A DNA stretch of 64,000 nt from positions 806,001-870,000 of the forward strand of contig JADJXL010000015.1 of assembly GCA_016715885.1 (NCBI GenBank), read 5' to 3'. Positions within the stretch are counted from its first letter, which is position 1. Every line of letters starts with the position of its first letter. The stretch is from Polyangiaceae bacterium. Its GTDB lineage: Bacteria > Myxococcota_A > Polyangia > Polyangiales > Polyangiaceae. Below the pieces are notes generated by a model. It saw only the letters and a list, made by a program, of their open reading frames with translations, did not search any database and was not told the origin of the DNA. Positions 1-8,941 of this stretch are shown here, piece by piece. Position numbers and translations under genes: made by a program.

Positions 1-189
1 CTCCCCGAGGATCTCCGCTTCATGTGCGAACCGCGCGACATGCTGAGGGCTCGCCGCGTCGTGCAGAAGCTTTATGGCGACCGCGGATCCCGTCGCCCGA
101 TCGATCGCCCGATACACGACGCCCATGCCGCCAGATCCTGCTGCCTCCACGATCTCGAATCGATCGCGAAGAACGTCCCCCGTGTGCAT
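1..189 (-). CDS. Ser/Thr protein kinase, N-terminal part cut by window edge
   Basis: Reading from position 189 leftward gives 63 residues that open a bacterial (PknB-type) Ser/Thr kinase domain and run off the window at base 1. Visible are the glycine-rich loop GSGGMGVVYRA at residues 18-28 and the ATP-binding lysine in VAIK (K40), followed by a helix with FAHEAE, the expected alpha-C glutamate. The catalytic loop lies outside the window, so activity cannot be judged. The ATG at 189 is preferred because an in-frame stop lies just upstream (223-225) and the kinase fold starts about 10 residues after it. A TTG at 198 is the only other in-frame candidate. Family assignment is safe; substrate is unknown. 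Confidence 0.85.
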   Translation of the reverse strand, partial: MHTGDVLRDRFEIVEAAGSGGMGVVYRAIDRATGSAVAIKLLHDAASPQHVARFAHEAEILGE

Positions 190-222
190 GCCGGCCAACG
201 TACACCAGAGGCGTACGGGGGT

Positions 223-546
223 TCAAGCGTAATCCCCAAGCCACTCGCGCAAAAATTCCAAGGCGCGGCGGTTGGGTGAGAAATGTTGAAACCATCGACA
301 ATGACCGCAGAGCGCCCTGCCCTTTTTCTCCAATATCGCCACCACCCGTTTCACCGTCCGCTCGGCAACTTCGTAAACCTCCTCCTCCGTCGGCTTGGGC
401 AACCGCGGAAATCGCAAACCTGCGCCATCCGCGGATTGCACGTACACACCATCGAGCGCGAGCGAGTGGAAATGCACGTTGAAACGCACTGCCGAATCGA
501 AGCGCTCGGTCAGCCATACCGTCGTGTCGCTCATCCGGCGGCCCAA
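223..546 (-). pseudogene. IS91-like HUH transposase fragment (catalytic middle part)
   Basis: A 107-codon open stretch carries FNVHFHSLALDGVYV, the His-hydrophobic-His (HUH) nuclease motif region of IS91/IS801-type rolling-circle transposases, then TVKRVVAILEKKGR, the linker that follows it in this family. The N-terminal zinc-binding part and the whole C-terminal part are absent, and the reading after ILEKKGR no longer looks like transposase. It is a dead fragment. The same ILEKKGR linker occurs in the remnant at 8009-8941, which lacks the HUH part that is kept here. It lies directly upstream (minus sense) of the kinase start. Confidence 0.75.
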
Positions 547-554
547 ACAAGCGC

Positions 555-850
555 CATGGTCGCGGAGAGCGCCAGATCCATTACGATCCCAACGATTTCA
601 GGAAGTACGATAGTCGCCTTGGCTATTGGTTCCAGCTCGACGAATTCCTCACAGACCTCGCCAAACCGGGCGCGTTCCCAGAGCAGCAGCCTGCGCCAAC
701 CGAACCGGTATCCGAAATCCATGTCGCCGGGCGCGACGGCGATCAAGACTGGCGCCACGTTCGTCGACGGCATGGGGTTCGCGCCCGGACTGTCGAACGT
801 GACCGTCGGCGAGGCGATCCGCGAGCTGGACGTCGCTCCCGGGGGTCTTG
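555..850 (+). pseudogene. frameshifted remnant of an unrecognised protein
   Basis: From about 561 the plus strand reads DPNDFRKYDSRLGYWFQLDE and on through LAKPGAFPEQQPAP to GDQDW near 752. The sense then continues in the next frame as TFVDGMGFAPGLSNVTVGEA and IRELDVA until about 835. Both halves look like real protein and join at roughly 745-762, so I read this as one gene broken by a frameshift and lacking a proper start and end. I do not recognise the family. It sits between a transposase fragment and a convergent lipoprotein gene, in line with a degraded accessory region. Confidence 0.4.
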
Positions 851-864
851 GCCGGGGCTCCGCG

Positions 865-2190
865 TCATGGCGCGATCGTCGCGACAATGCTTCCAAACGA
901 CTGCCGCACGAGCTCCGGATGCTGCACCACGCACGGCGCCCCGGGTGGGCACCTGGGGTTCGAATCGATTGCATTACCGAAAAACACAATCCTCCGGCCA
1001 TCCGCCAATACCTGAATGGGGCTGCCCGCACCATAACCAAAACGTGACGCCGACAGCTCACACCGACCTCCTTTCTCGGGATCGTGCAGCCAAGCCTTGC
1101 CGCCTCCAATGACCAGCACCCACGAACCAATGGGGAAAACCTGCGCTTCTTTTAATGTTTTGACCCTCGCCCACGTCGCCTTGGCGCCATCGAAAATATA
1201 GAGCGTATCTTGCTCCTTGGCGGCTCCGTCCGACGGCGCCAGCGGATCCTGGTACCAATACCGATGATGCACGAAAAAGCGTCCCACGACGAGATTGTCA
1301 TTGGGGAGATTCATTCGGTAAAGGTCCGGCCCTCCACCATGGCTCACGGAGGTCCACGCTTCCTTTGCGGGATCGAAAAGCGCGCCGGCCATCTTGCCCC
1401 CAGAAGTTTGACCCCAAACGAAAAACGTCCCGATTCCGAGAGGATACGGAGGCGCCGTGGTCGAAAATCCCTTGAGACCGTCGAGAGAAATGGTCGAAAC
1501 CGTCCCGGTCCGAATATCGAGCTTTTCCCCCGTGGGCGCTCCGTCGCTCCATTGATAAAAAAATCCCCCCCAGGCCGCCCTTCGCTGCCCAGCCTGCATC
1601 CCCTTGCTGTTGGGTCGATACACGAGAGCGCGAGCGTCGAGCCGATGGGTGCTCGTCACGAGCACATCGCCCACGGTGCTCAGAATGGTTTGTCCAAGGT
1701 CCGGGGGTTGCGCTACCGCGTGCCATTGGTTGGTCTCGGTGTCGAGCACGTACGTTGCGCCACCAAAAAGAACCAGCCGGGTATCGAGCGCGATGACCTG
1801 AGGGGACCAAATCTTGTTGCCATCAATGAATCGGGGAGCGCCATCTTCGCGCAGCGCTCGCCATTTCATCGTCCGCAAGTCGAGCACATTTCCCGATGCG
1901 ACTCCGTCCGGACGATAGCCGGCCAGGACGAACTTGTCGCGCAACAGATGACGCTGCATTTGAACATCGGCTTCGGGGGAATCAAAAGAAACCGTCTGCA
2001 ATCGATCACAAGAGAACGTGCCGGTGCTCGATGTCCGTGGAGCGATCACATCGGGAGGCAAATCGATGTTCGTGCTCGCGAGCGCCGTGGAGCCGGTCGG
2101 CGGCGCCGTGGAAACGTCATTGGCTTGGTTCGGTGGCGCGGCAGTCGATTGGCAACCCGTAAACACGAGGACGGCGACAAATAGGCGCAT
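865..2190 (-). CDS. lipoprotein with Kelch-like repeats
   Basis: The 441-residue product begins with a short hydrophobic stretch ending in the lipobox VFTGC (Cys13), so it is predicted to be exported and lipid-anchored. The rest holds repeated blades in which a label is followed by a value, for example LVLFGGATYVLDTETNQWHA, VLVIGGGKAWLHDPEKG and TLYIFDGAKATWARV. This is the pattern of Kelch/galactose-oxidase-type propellers (GG followed some residues later by W). No catalytic residues are evident; it is probably a binding or scaffold protein at the envelope. The start is the only Met that gives a lipoprotein signal. It stands alone on the minus strand between two transposon-derived segments. 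Confidence 0.7.
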   Translation of the reverse strand: MRLFVAVLVFTGCQSTAAPPNQANDVSTAPPTGSTALASTNIDLPPDVIAPRTSSTGTFSCDRLQTVSFDSPEADVQMQRHLLRDKFVLAGYRPDGVASGNVLDLRTMKWRALREDGAPRFIDGNKIWSPQVIALDTRLVLFGGATYVLDTETNQWHAVAQPPDLGQTILSTVGDVLVTSTHRLDARALVYRPNSKGMQAGQRRAAWGGFFYQWSDGAPTGEKLDIRTGTVSTISLDGLKGFSTTAPPYPLGIGTFFVWGQTSGGKMAGALFDPAKEAWTSVSHGGGPDLYRMNLPNDNLVVGRFFVHHRYWYQDPLAPSDGAAKEQDTLYIFDGAKATWARVKTLKEAQVFPIGSWVLVIGGGKAWLHDPEKGGRCELSASRFGYGAGSPIQVLADGRRIVFFGNAIDSNPRCPPGAPCVVQHPELVRQSFGSIVATIAP

Positions 2191-2372
2191 GGCGGCGGGA
2201 CGAGTCTACTCGATGCGCAGCACCGATGTCGAGCAGCAAACGCACGAGCGATCCCCCGCGGCAAGTATGGGCAGCTTGCTTGCTGCATCGACTGCGAAGA
2301 CGTGGATCTGCGGACACACGTATACCTTGGCGCCAGCCAATACGAGCGCAGCATCACGCGCCTCACCCCCAG

Positions 2373-2399
2373 CCCCTCTCCAACTACGTTGGAGAGGGG
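2373..2399. repeat. 12-bp perfect inverted repeat, 3-nt loop
   Basis: Arms CCCCTCTCCAAC (2373-2384) and GTTGGAGAGGGG (2388-2399) enclose TAC. It is preceded by CCTCACCCCCAG. The same motif recurs at 7977-8003 and, in reverse orientation with a longer core, at 23870-23935. In the two transposon copies it lies just past the transposase stop, where an IS91-type origin hairpin could be; the third copy has no transposase, so it may be an independent REP-like element. Confidence 0.8.
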
Positions 2400-2404
2400 A
2401 GAAA

Positions 2405-2645
2405 TCACGCCCGACGCGACTTCGGAAATGGCAGCACGAGCTGCCCCATGGGCACCCGTTTACGCTTCGGAGGCCCGCGCGCCAATAGCCCCGCACGCGC
2501 CAAACCTTCCCGTATCGCGTCCGCCGTCAGCGCAACCTGTCGCCATTTCATGCGCCCAGCACACGCGGGGCAAACATTGACATCCACTGCAAACACATGT
2601 CGCAAGAGCCACGCCCAAGGTTTGCGGCGTGCATGGGTCGGCTCT
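2405..2645 (-). pseudogene. IS91-like transposase, C-terminal remnant
   Basis: The minus strand encodes RHVFAVDVNVCPACAGRMKW and the tail ending PMGQLVLPFPKSRRA, matching residue for residue (one difference seen) the C-terminus of the remnant at 8009-8941. The Cys-x2-Cys pair is the C-terminal zinc motif of this transposase group. All upstream parts are missing. The frame runs on into the disrupted amidotransferase at 2646, so any product would be a meaningless fusion. Confidence 0.75.
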
Positions 2646-3002
2646 ATGAGCCAGCGCCAGCCGCGTATCGTCGAACAAGAACGGATGCAGGTTCTGCTCG
2701 CTGATGATGGAGCTCAGGTGATAAGGAACGCCCCGCAGATGGCCCAGCAAACACGTGGCACTCACTTTGGCGGCAAGTGCGCGCAGATTACGATCGTAAA
2801 TGGGGAGCTTCGTGCTGCGATAGACGAAAGGCAGCTCGGGCCGTTCACTTTGCGCATCCCAGGCGAGAAACCCCGAGCCAGCAAGATTCAAGCGATTTAG
2901 GAGCGCCGCTTGGTGGGTTTGATTGACGAAGGAGACGTCGGGCTTGTAGAGCAAGTCTTCGAGCGGGATACGTTCGCCGAGATAGGCAAGGACGCGACAC
3001 AT
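2646..3002 (-). pseudogene. class II glutamine amidotransferase, truncated by repeat insertion
   Basis: From the ATG at 3000-3002 the minus strand reads MCRVLAYLGERIPLEDLLYK. The Cys directly after Met is the N-terminal nucleophile of class II (Ntn-type) glutamine amidotransferases such as GATase_4/EgtC-like proteins. ATCLLGHLRGVPYHLSSIIS and EQNLHPFLFDDTRLA follow, the latter matching the NxHPF glutamine-site region of the family. Homology stops after about 119 residues exactly where the 338-bp repeat begins; the family normally has 250 or more residues. An upstream Met 12 codons earlier is rejected because it would bury the nucleophile. It lies 165 bp downstream of the CoA-disulfide-reductase gene on the same strand. 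Loss of function is inferred from the missing half. Confidence 0.75.
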
Positions 3003-3166
3003 GGGCGCGTGTTTCGCGGAGTTGCGAAGGGAATGCAAGGGCCTTGTGACACCCCAGAACGGTCTCTACGAACTGCTCGGTGCCCGATCCAATCCGGATG
3101 CGCCGCGACGACTTCGACGGTTACCTTGTTTTTGGCGTACGTGCGTGCGGGCGCGTTTGCACCCCA

Positions 3167-4873
3167 TCAATCGATCATGCCAGCCGCTTCGAGCATGTTG
3201 TAGGTCGCAAGTCCCCCGGACAACGTTTTCGCTCGGAACCCATGCTGCAACAGAAACCGAGTCGCGTAATACGCGCGTTGCCCGACGCCACAACAAATCC
3301 AGATATCGCGGTCCTTTGGCAATTCGGTGTGCCGCGTGCGCAGGTCGCCAAGAGGCACATTGATTGCGCGCGGAACATGCCCGGCGGAAAACTCGTGCGG
3401 TTCGCGGACATCCAGCACGAAGGCATCGCTTGCAGCAAAATCGTGCCAATTGGCCAGCGGCATGTCGCCATTGAGCACGTTTTGCGCAAGGATGCCGGCC
3501 ATGTTCACGGGGTCCTTTGCGGCACCGTATTGCGGAGCATAACACAATTCGGCTTCGGCCAAGTCATGCACCGTGGCGCCGAATTGAATTGCCGTCGCAA
3601 TGACGTCGATGCGTTTTTCGACGCCCTCGCGCCCCACCGCTTGCGCGCCGAGAATGCGTCCGTCGGGCACCGAAAAAAGAAGTTTCAGGTGAATGGGGCT
3701 CGAGCCCGGATAATAACCCGCATGGTGACCGGGGTGCAGATACACTTTTTGGTACTTGGTCACCCCCGCACGCCGAAGGCCTTTTTCGCTGGCCCCCGTG
3801 GATGCCGCCGTCATCCCCATGACGCCGACGACAGCGGTTGCCTGAACGCCTCGGAATTGCGTGGAACGGCCCGCAATGGATTCGGCAGCCACGCGCCCCT
3901 GACGATTCGCCGGCCCCGCGAGCGGTAGCACGACCTCTTGCCCCGTCAGCACATCGCGCACTTCAATCGCATCTCCCACGGCCCAGATGCTCGGATCCGC
4001 CGTGCGCATCTGCTCGTCCACCACAATGCCTCCACGTGCCCCGATCGGCAACCCGGCGTCTTTGGCCAATGTCGTCTCCGGACGCACGCCAATGGCGAGA
4101 ATGACGATATCGGCCTGCAAGCGCGCGCCGCTTTCGGTGACGACGACCAAAGCACCTCCCGCGGATGACTCGATCCCTGCCAAACCGTCATTCATATGGA
4201 GCTTGATGCCGTGCTCCTCGAGCTCCATCATGAGCGGCGCCGCCATTTCGGGATCGAGCGGCGGCATCACCTGCGGCAGCTTTTCCAAGAGCGTGACGGC
4301 CAATTTCCGATACGATAGATTCTCGGCCATCTCGAGCCCGATGAATCCACCGCCCACCACGACGGCCGTCTTCGCCTGCCGCTCTTCGAGCCACGAACGA
4401 ATGCGCCGCGTATCCGGGATGGTCCGCACCGCAAACACGCCCGGCAATTCGATACCCGGCACCGGCGGACGAATGGGGGCAGCCCCGGGCGCGAGCACCA
4501 ATGCATCGTAACGCTCCGATCGAAGCTCGCCCGAACGCACGTCGCGCACGATGACCGTATGCGTGTCACGATGGATTTTCGTCACCTCCGTTTCCGTTTG
4601 GACATCGATGTCGAATCGCGCTTTGAACATCTCGCGGGATGCGACCAGGAGCGCCCGTTCGTCGGCAATGACATTGCCCACATGATAGGGCAAACCGCAA
4701 TTGGCGAAGGACGCGTAGGGTCCCCGCTCGAATACGACGATTTCGCTGGATTCGTCGAGGCGTCGCAATCGCGCGGCACACGAAGCGCCCCCGGCCACAC
4801 CGCCAACGATGAGGACACGACGACGGGAAGCGTCGCGCGACGGAATTGTGGATTCATCGGTTTCGATACGCAT
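3167..4873 (-). CDS. CoA-disulfide reductase / rhodanese fusion (FAD-dependent)
   Basis: The 568-residue product is a class III pyridine-nucleotide-disulfide oxidoreductase with a C-terminal rhodanese domain (CoADR-RHD). It has an FAD-binding start RRVLIVGGVAGGASCAARLR, the single redox cysteine in SFANCGLPYH (Cys59), the NAD(P)H-binding AVVVGGGFIGLEMAENL and the second FAD motif SIWAVGDAIEV. The rhodanese domain from about residue 465 has its active cysteine in ICCGVGQRAYYATR (Cys528). Family members reduce CoA disulfide or CoA-persulfide/polysulfide with NAD(P)H; the rhodanese domain points to sulfane-sulfur handling. It appears monocistronic. The long upstream region probably carries its promoter. 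Confidence 0.92.
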   Translation of the reverse strand: MRIETDESTIPSRDASRRRVLIVGGVAGGASCAARLRRLDESSEIVVFERGPYASFANCGLPYHVGNVIADERALLVASREMFKARFDIDVQTETEVTKIHRDTHTVIVRDVRSGELRSERYDALVLAPGAAPIRPPVPGIELPGVFAVRTIPDTRRIRSWLEERQAKTAVVVGGGFIGLEMAENLSYRKLAVTLLEKLPQVMPPLDPEMAAPLMMELEEHGIKLHMNDGLAGIESSAGGALVVVTESGARLQADIVILAIGVRPETTLAKDAGLPIGARGGIVVDEQMRTADPSIWAVGDAIEVRDVLTGQEVVLPLAGPANRQGRVAAESIAGRSTQFRGVQATAVVGVMGMTAASTGASEKGLRRAGVTKYQKVYLHPGHHAGYYPGSSPIHLKLLFSVPDGRILGAQAVGREGVEKRIDVIATAIQFGATVHDLAEAELCYAPQYGAAKDPVNMAGILAQNVLNGDMPLANWHDFAASDAFVLDVREPHEFSAGHVPRAINVPLGDLRTRHTELPKDRDIWICCGVGQRAYYATRFLLQHGFRAKTLSGGLATYNMLEAAGMID

Positions 4874-5235
4874 GCAGGCTCCTGTGAGTGCGGCTCATGG
4901 GGCGAAAGAGGTCGCAACGGCACTGCAATAGGCATACCAATGCTCGTGATGCCGCAAGAGCGGCGACCGACCAATGCAAAACCTGCGCGCGATGCGGCAG
5001 CAAATGCCCCACGCCCGCATGCTCGACACGCAATTTTTGCATTGGCGCAGAGCAACCTGCTGCTCGGATGACACACCCCGGTGAACGAAGGCATGCCCTC
5101 ACTCGAGGATTCCCCGGCCAATGGATCGGCGCCCTCCTCCAATCGACACGCAAGGGCCTTTGGAGGCCGAGCGACGTAAGACCGCGCCGCCTATGTTCGA
5201 TACGAAGAACACTCCTTTAGGGCTTGTTGCCCGGG
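4874..5235. other. intergenic region, no supported gene
   Basis: About 360 bp separate the CoA-disulfide reductase start from the stop of the 751-residue gene. Several frames stay open for 60-110 codons, but their composition (many Arg, Cys and His, no domain) looks like chance openness. The part near 4874 must contain the reductase promoter; I cannot assign boxes. Confidence 0.4.
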
Positions 5236-7491
5236 TCAGCCTTTGGTATAGTTTTTATTGAAGAGTCTGGTCGCTACACGTAATGGTTTTGGAGCTTTGT
5301 CAAGGTCGATCGGAATTGTAAGTTTTGGCCCTTGCGCAGGCGGGGGCGAACCACCGTCGCGCCTTTTTCCTGTATTCATGTCGTATCCATCTTGGATGAG
5401 CCTTTTCAACGTTTCATGCATCAAGAGGATGACTTCTTTGGGTTGCACGACGCCATCATTCAACAAACGCACGCTCATTTCTTGAGCGTAGAATGCGCTG
5501 ACAACGGGTGCGCCAAAGTTAAAGTCCAAGGCGTCTGCTCGCTCCGTGTATTCCTCGATGAGCGTATTGACTATCGTGGCATTGGACTTGAAACTACCGA
5601 ACCCGTCTTTGCGTGTCGTTGTCCACCGAATGTAGTCGCCAAGAGGCTCCGCTTTCCCAGCGCGATCCAACGACGCTTTGCATACGTTGCCCAACTCGTT
5701 GCGCCAATGGTCCGTGACCGTCATGATGGGGTCTTCCCGAATTCGATCTGCATGCATCCGAACAGCCCCGTTGACCAAGGCCTGGAACTCCTTGAGTCCG
5801 CGTTTCAATTTGTCGAGTCGGTCTCGCCAAAGATTAAATTTTGTATCTCTATTGACCGGCATGGTGTCGACGAGCCCCTCGAGCCGGCTGATTACGCTCG
5901 CGAAGTCAAGTTCTGCAGTTTTGTTCGTGGTGACGTCGAAAAAGAACGTAAAGAGGGTGGGCGTTCCATAGAACAGCGGGTACGTGCCGCTCATTTTCTT
6001 GCAAAGCTCGTCGTTCGCGGACCGTGCAGAATGCCTGCTCAGCGCAATCGTCACGAGTGCATCCATCAATGCGAATGTGACTTTTTCTTGCATCTCTTTG
6101 TTCTGTGGTAGCGACGAGATCCATGGGGTACCCAAGTGAAAGAGCAATATCTTGTGAAAGATGTGGCAATCCATGACCATTTTGCCGACATTCTCCACGG
6201 TCGCGTCAGTCAATGCGCTTGGCTTTGTGGTGTAAAAATGGTCACCAATCGCACCTAGCTCTCGCTCGTTCAGTTCACTCAATAGCGTGTCCAAGCTATT
6301 CTTGCGAAACGCAAGATTCTTGAGCAATCGATCCATATCGATGTAGGCATCTTGGATGATGGATTTTGCTGTGTTGCCGATGCGCATGCCATTGATTTTC
6401 GTCTCGAATTCACCTCGATATGCGCTGACCAGGATCTTGAAACGCAAGATTTCATCGACCCGCGCAGAGTCCCAACCGGGATAAGCCTTTCGAGCGCCGG
6501 GCGATAGCATTTTTTGACACTCCTCGAAGTTACTTTTGTAAATCCATGCTCGTTTGTCCCAAGCAATCGCCAGCATGTTGATGTTCTTGTGGTCATCGTC
6601 GCTTGCTTTCCTGTCGACCTCCTTTGCGCCAAGCGCCAGTCGCACTTCCCCTTCGTGGCGAGTTCTGAATCCGCCATTGCGGGCAATGTGCGCACCGATG
6701 AGGTCAAGCTCCACATTCGCCGCCAAGCTCGAGAGAATGTAACTGGTCAATGCATTCGGACCGCTTAACGACACGTGCTTCAATTGCGTGAGCACTTTGG
6801 TGTAGGCCTCAGTCATTGCCTTCTGCGCAGCTTGACCGTTGACGATCTTGTTTACGGCGTCCTCGTCCAGAATGACACTCGTCAATGCAGCTTCCGACCC
6901 CGCAAAAGGACGATTGTCACTCGCCTTGATGAGGATATTCGTGGCCTCATTTTCCACATGGCTCGAAAACATGTTTGCTTGCGTGTTTTCGTAGAAGCTG
7001 TCGCGCATCCCCGATTGAATTCCATTTTTTTTAAACAAATCGGACTTGAGCAGGATCGTCTTGTTGGTATAGCTACTGGCCGACGTAGAAAAGCCCGAGT
7101 ATTTCCCCTCGGCGTCGTTGAAGTCGGACAACGTGTTGACCTTGTTGGTTTTAAGGCCCGTCCACGATTCGAGCTTTTGAGCAATCTCGGAGTCTCCACT
7201 ACGAAATAGCCACGAAGCAGAAGAAAGCGCATTGCCGCGGAAGCTGTCCAAAATGGCCTTCACCATCGGCCCGCCGGGAACGCAATACGCTGCGGCAACC
7301 ATGACATTGAACATCGTGCTCCAGAAAGCGTTTATGCGATCCGCTTTGAGCTTGTCGACCTTCATGGCCTCCTTCAAGGTGCGGGCCAGCTCATCCGCGT
7401 TCTTCGTGCACTCCCCAATCGTCTCGGTGAGGAGTGTGGCCATTTCGGCGGCGATTTGGAGCTCGGCTTCTGTTGCTTTGATTTTGCCCAC
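5236..7491 (-). CDS. large orphan protein of low GC, unknown function
   Basis: I do not recognise this 751-residue protein. It starts MGKIKATEAELQIAAEMATL, a charged helical N-terminus, then has one hydrophobic stretch around residues 60-80 (FWSTMFNVMVAAAYCVPGG). Otherwise it is a soluble-looking alpha-rich protein with no signal peptide and no nucleotide-binding or catalytic motif that I can see. The C-terminal 40 residues include a Pro/Gly-rich linker (GGSPPPAQGPK). Base composition is near 50% GC, with many A/T-ending codons, unlike neighbours at 60-68%. It sits between the two direct repeats left by an IS91-like element. Together these suggest recent horizontal acquisition. No companion gene is adjacent on its strand. 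Confidence 0.75.
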   Translation of the reverse strand: MGKIKATEAELQIAAEMATLLTETIGECTKNADELARTLKEAMKVDKLKADRINAFWSTMFNVMVAAAYCVPGGPMVKAILDSFRGNALSSASWLFRSGDSEIAQKLESWTGLKTNKVNTLSDFNDAEGKYSGFSTSASSYTNKTILLKSDLFKKNGIQSGMRDSFYENTQANMFSSHVENEATNILIKASDNRPFAGSEAALTSVILDEDAVNKIVNGQAAQKAMTEAYTKVLTQLKHVSLSGPNALTSYILSSLAANVELDLIGAHIARNGGFRTRHEGEVRLALGAKEVDRKASDDDHKNINMLAIAWDKRAWIYKSNFEECQKMLSPGARKAYPGWDSARVDEILRFKILVSAYRGEFETKINGMRIGNTAKSIIQDAYIDMDRLLKNLAFRKNSLDTLLSELNERELGAIGDHFYTTKPSALTDATVENVGKMVMDCHIFHKILLFHLGTPWISSLPQNKEMQEKVTFALMDALVTIALSRHSARSANDELCKKMSGTYPLFYGTPTLFTFFFDVTTNKTAELDFASVISRLEGLVDTMPVNRDTKFNLWRDRLDKLKRGLKEFQALVNGAVRMHADRIREDPIMTVTDHWRNELGNVCKASLDRAGKAEPLGDYIRWTTTRKDGFGSFKSNATIVNTLIEEYTERADALDFNFGAPVVSAFYAQEMSVRLLNDGVVQPKEVILLMHETLKRLIQDGYDMNTGKRRDGGSPPPAQGPKLTIPIDLDKAPKPLRVATRLFNKNYTKG

Positions 7492-7911
7492 GTCAGTCCC
7501 CTCGGATCAGCGTATAGGTACAATGCGGCCTTGTACGCGTGGAGTCGAAGGGCGGCCAAATTTTCGCTGACATGAGGACACAATTCCCGGTCATGTCCAA
7601 CAGCCGCACGTTATCTTGCACACACGCGGTGTCGCGCCACTTTTGCTCGATGATTTGTACACGCGACTCAACATCTCCACGAACATTTCCCTGCGACCAA
7701 CGTTCAATGCGCTGGCGTCGGGAATGCCGCGTGAAACGAGCTTTGCCAAGGATGCGCTCGAGCGCATAGGGAAAACAACCCGTCCATTTCGCTCTTGACG
7801 CGTTTACGCCGCCTTGCCCCATCGACCGCGCCTTGTACTCTCGCTAGCATCCAGAACACGCTCTTCGTTGCTTCGTGGTCGTCGACGTTGTCGCATTCGA
7901 TTTTCCTCGAC
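7492..7911. other. intergenic region with a possible gene remnant
   Basis: About 420 bp upstream of the orphan gene. On the plus strand, after a stop at 7568-7570, the frame reads IPGHVQQPHVILHTRGVAPL and later FAKDALERIGKTTRPFRS before a stop at about 7798. It has no credible start, so it could be the tail of a lost gene, or chance. On the minus strand an open frame ends one base before the orphan gene's ATG but has no protein-like character. The promoter of the orphan gene should lie here. Confidence 0.3.
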
Positions 7912-8249
7912 CTGCGGACACACGTATACCTTGGCGCCAGCCAATACGAGCGCAGGATCACGCGCCTCACCCCCAGCCCCTCTCCAACTACGTTGGAGAG
8001 GGGAGAAATCACGCCCGACGCGACTTCGGAAATGGCAGCACGAGCTGCCCCATGGGCACCCGTTTACGTGTCGGAGGCCCGCGCGCCAATAGCCCCGCAC
8101 GCGCCAAACCTTCCCGTATCGCGTCCGCCGTCAGCGCAACCTGTCGCCATTTCATGCGCCCAGCACACGCGGGGCAAACATTGACATCCACTGCAAACAC
8201 ATGTCGCAAGAGCCACGCCCAAGGTTTGCGGCGTGCATGGGTCGGCTCT
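7912..8249. repeat. 338-bp direct repeat, copy 2 (transposon 3' end)
   Basis: Near-identical partner of 2308-2645 in the same orientation. Here the repeat continues rightward into a longer transposase remnant (to 8941), so this copy is closer to the parental element. Its inverted repeat lies at 7977-8003. Recombination between the two copies would delete 5.6 kb including the CoA-disulfide reductase and the orphan gene. Confidence 0.85.
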
Positions 8250-8941
8250 GCTTCGTCTTTGCGGAAAAAATCCTCAAAGAGCGGCAATTGCACGGGGGCC
8301 GGCTTGGATACGTTTGGCAAGACATACGGCCTCGCCGACGCCACGACTCGCTCGCGCAATGCACTGTTCGGCGCCAATTCTCCGTGAAAGCGGATCATGT
8401 GCAACCGCGGTGGCGGCACCATTGCACAGATTCGTGCAATCAATTCGTGCGGATCCAGCGTCACGAAGCGCGTCCCATCACGCCAAACCTTTTTCATTTC
8501 GTACCGCAAGACGTCACCGTCTTCGGTCAATCGCTCCGTCGCTATCGGAGGCCTCGCCAAATAACGGCACATGCGTTCCACTCGCTTGCGGTCGCGACCA
8601 TCGATCGCGTCCCCCGCATAAACGTTGAAGCCCTGCACCACGACAGCACATTCACCCTTGCCCATTCGAGGTGGATCCACGCGGCGTGTCTTCGGAGTCC
8701 GAGCCGCCACTTCGTAACACGCTCCAAGGGCCGAATCGATAACGCTACCCTCGTCACCATTCAATAAGCCTTCGATTGTCCTGCCCTTCTTCTCCAATAT
8801 CCCCAGCACCCGTTTCGCCTCGATACGCGCGCGAAACGATGACCAATGCTCGCTCACCACCCGATACAGAACGCTCTCCTCCGGCCGATGCCGCTCGTAA
8901 CGATAACCCTCGTGATTCGCATGACGCTGGATCGCAAGCAT
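8009..8941 (-). pseudogene. IS91-like transposase with internal in-frame deletion
   Basis: The 310-codon frame has the N-terminal HRPEESVLYRVVSEHW, typical of this transposase group, then jumps at about residue 42 to KRVLGILEKKGR. It continues with the C-terminal region VERMCRYLARPP, RFVTLDPHELIARICAMVPP and the zinc pair CPACAGRMKW. Intact relatives have the HUH nuclease segment between these blocks; here it is missing without a frameshift. The protein could be made but should be catalytically dead. The fragment at 223-546 carries the HUH part deleted here. Both remnants lie on the minus strand. Confidence 0.7.

Larger units (their letters stand above)
2308..2645. repeat. 338-bp direct repeat, copy 1 (transposon 3' end)
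   Basis: This segment is nearly identical to 7912-8249 (constant offset 5604, only a few substitutions and no indel seen). It contains the last roughly 80 codons of an IS91-like transposase on the minus strand plus about 95 bp of 3' flank with a 12-bp inverted repeat. Both copies are in the same orientation. The right edge (2645) coincides with the break in the amidotransferase gene at 2646-3002. Confidence 0.85.

Noticed and set aside
4888..5220. 110-codon plus-strand frame with several cysteines upstream of the CoA-disulfide reductase
   Set aside because: No recognisable domain or ribosome site, and the composition matches chance openness in GC-rich DNA.
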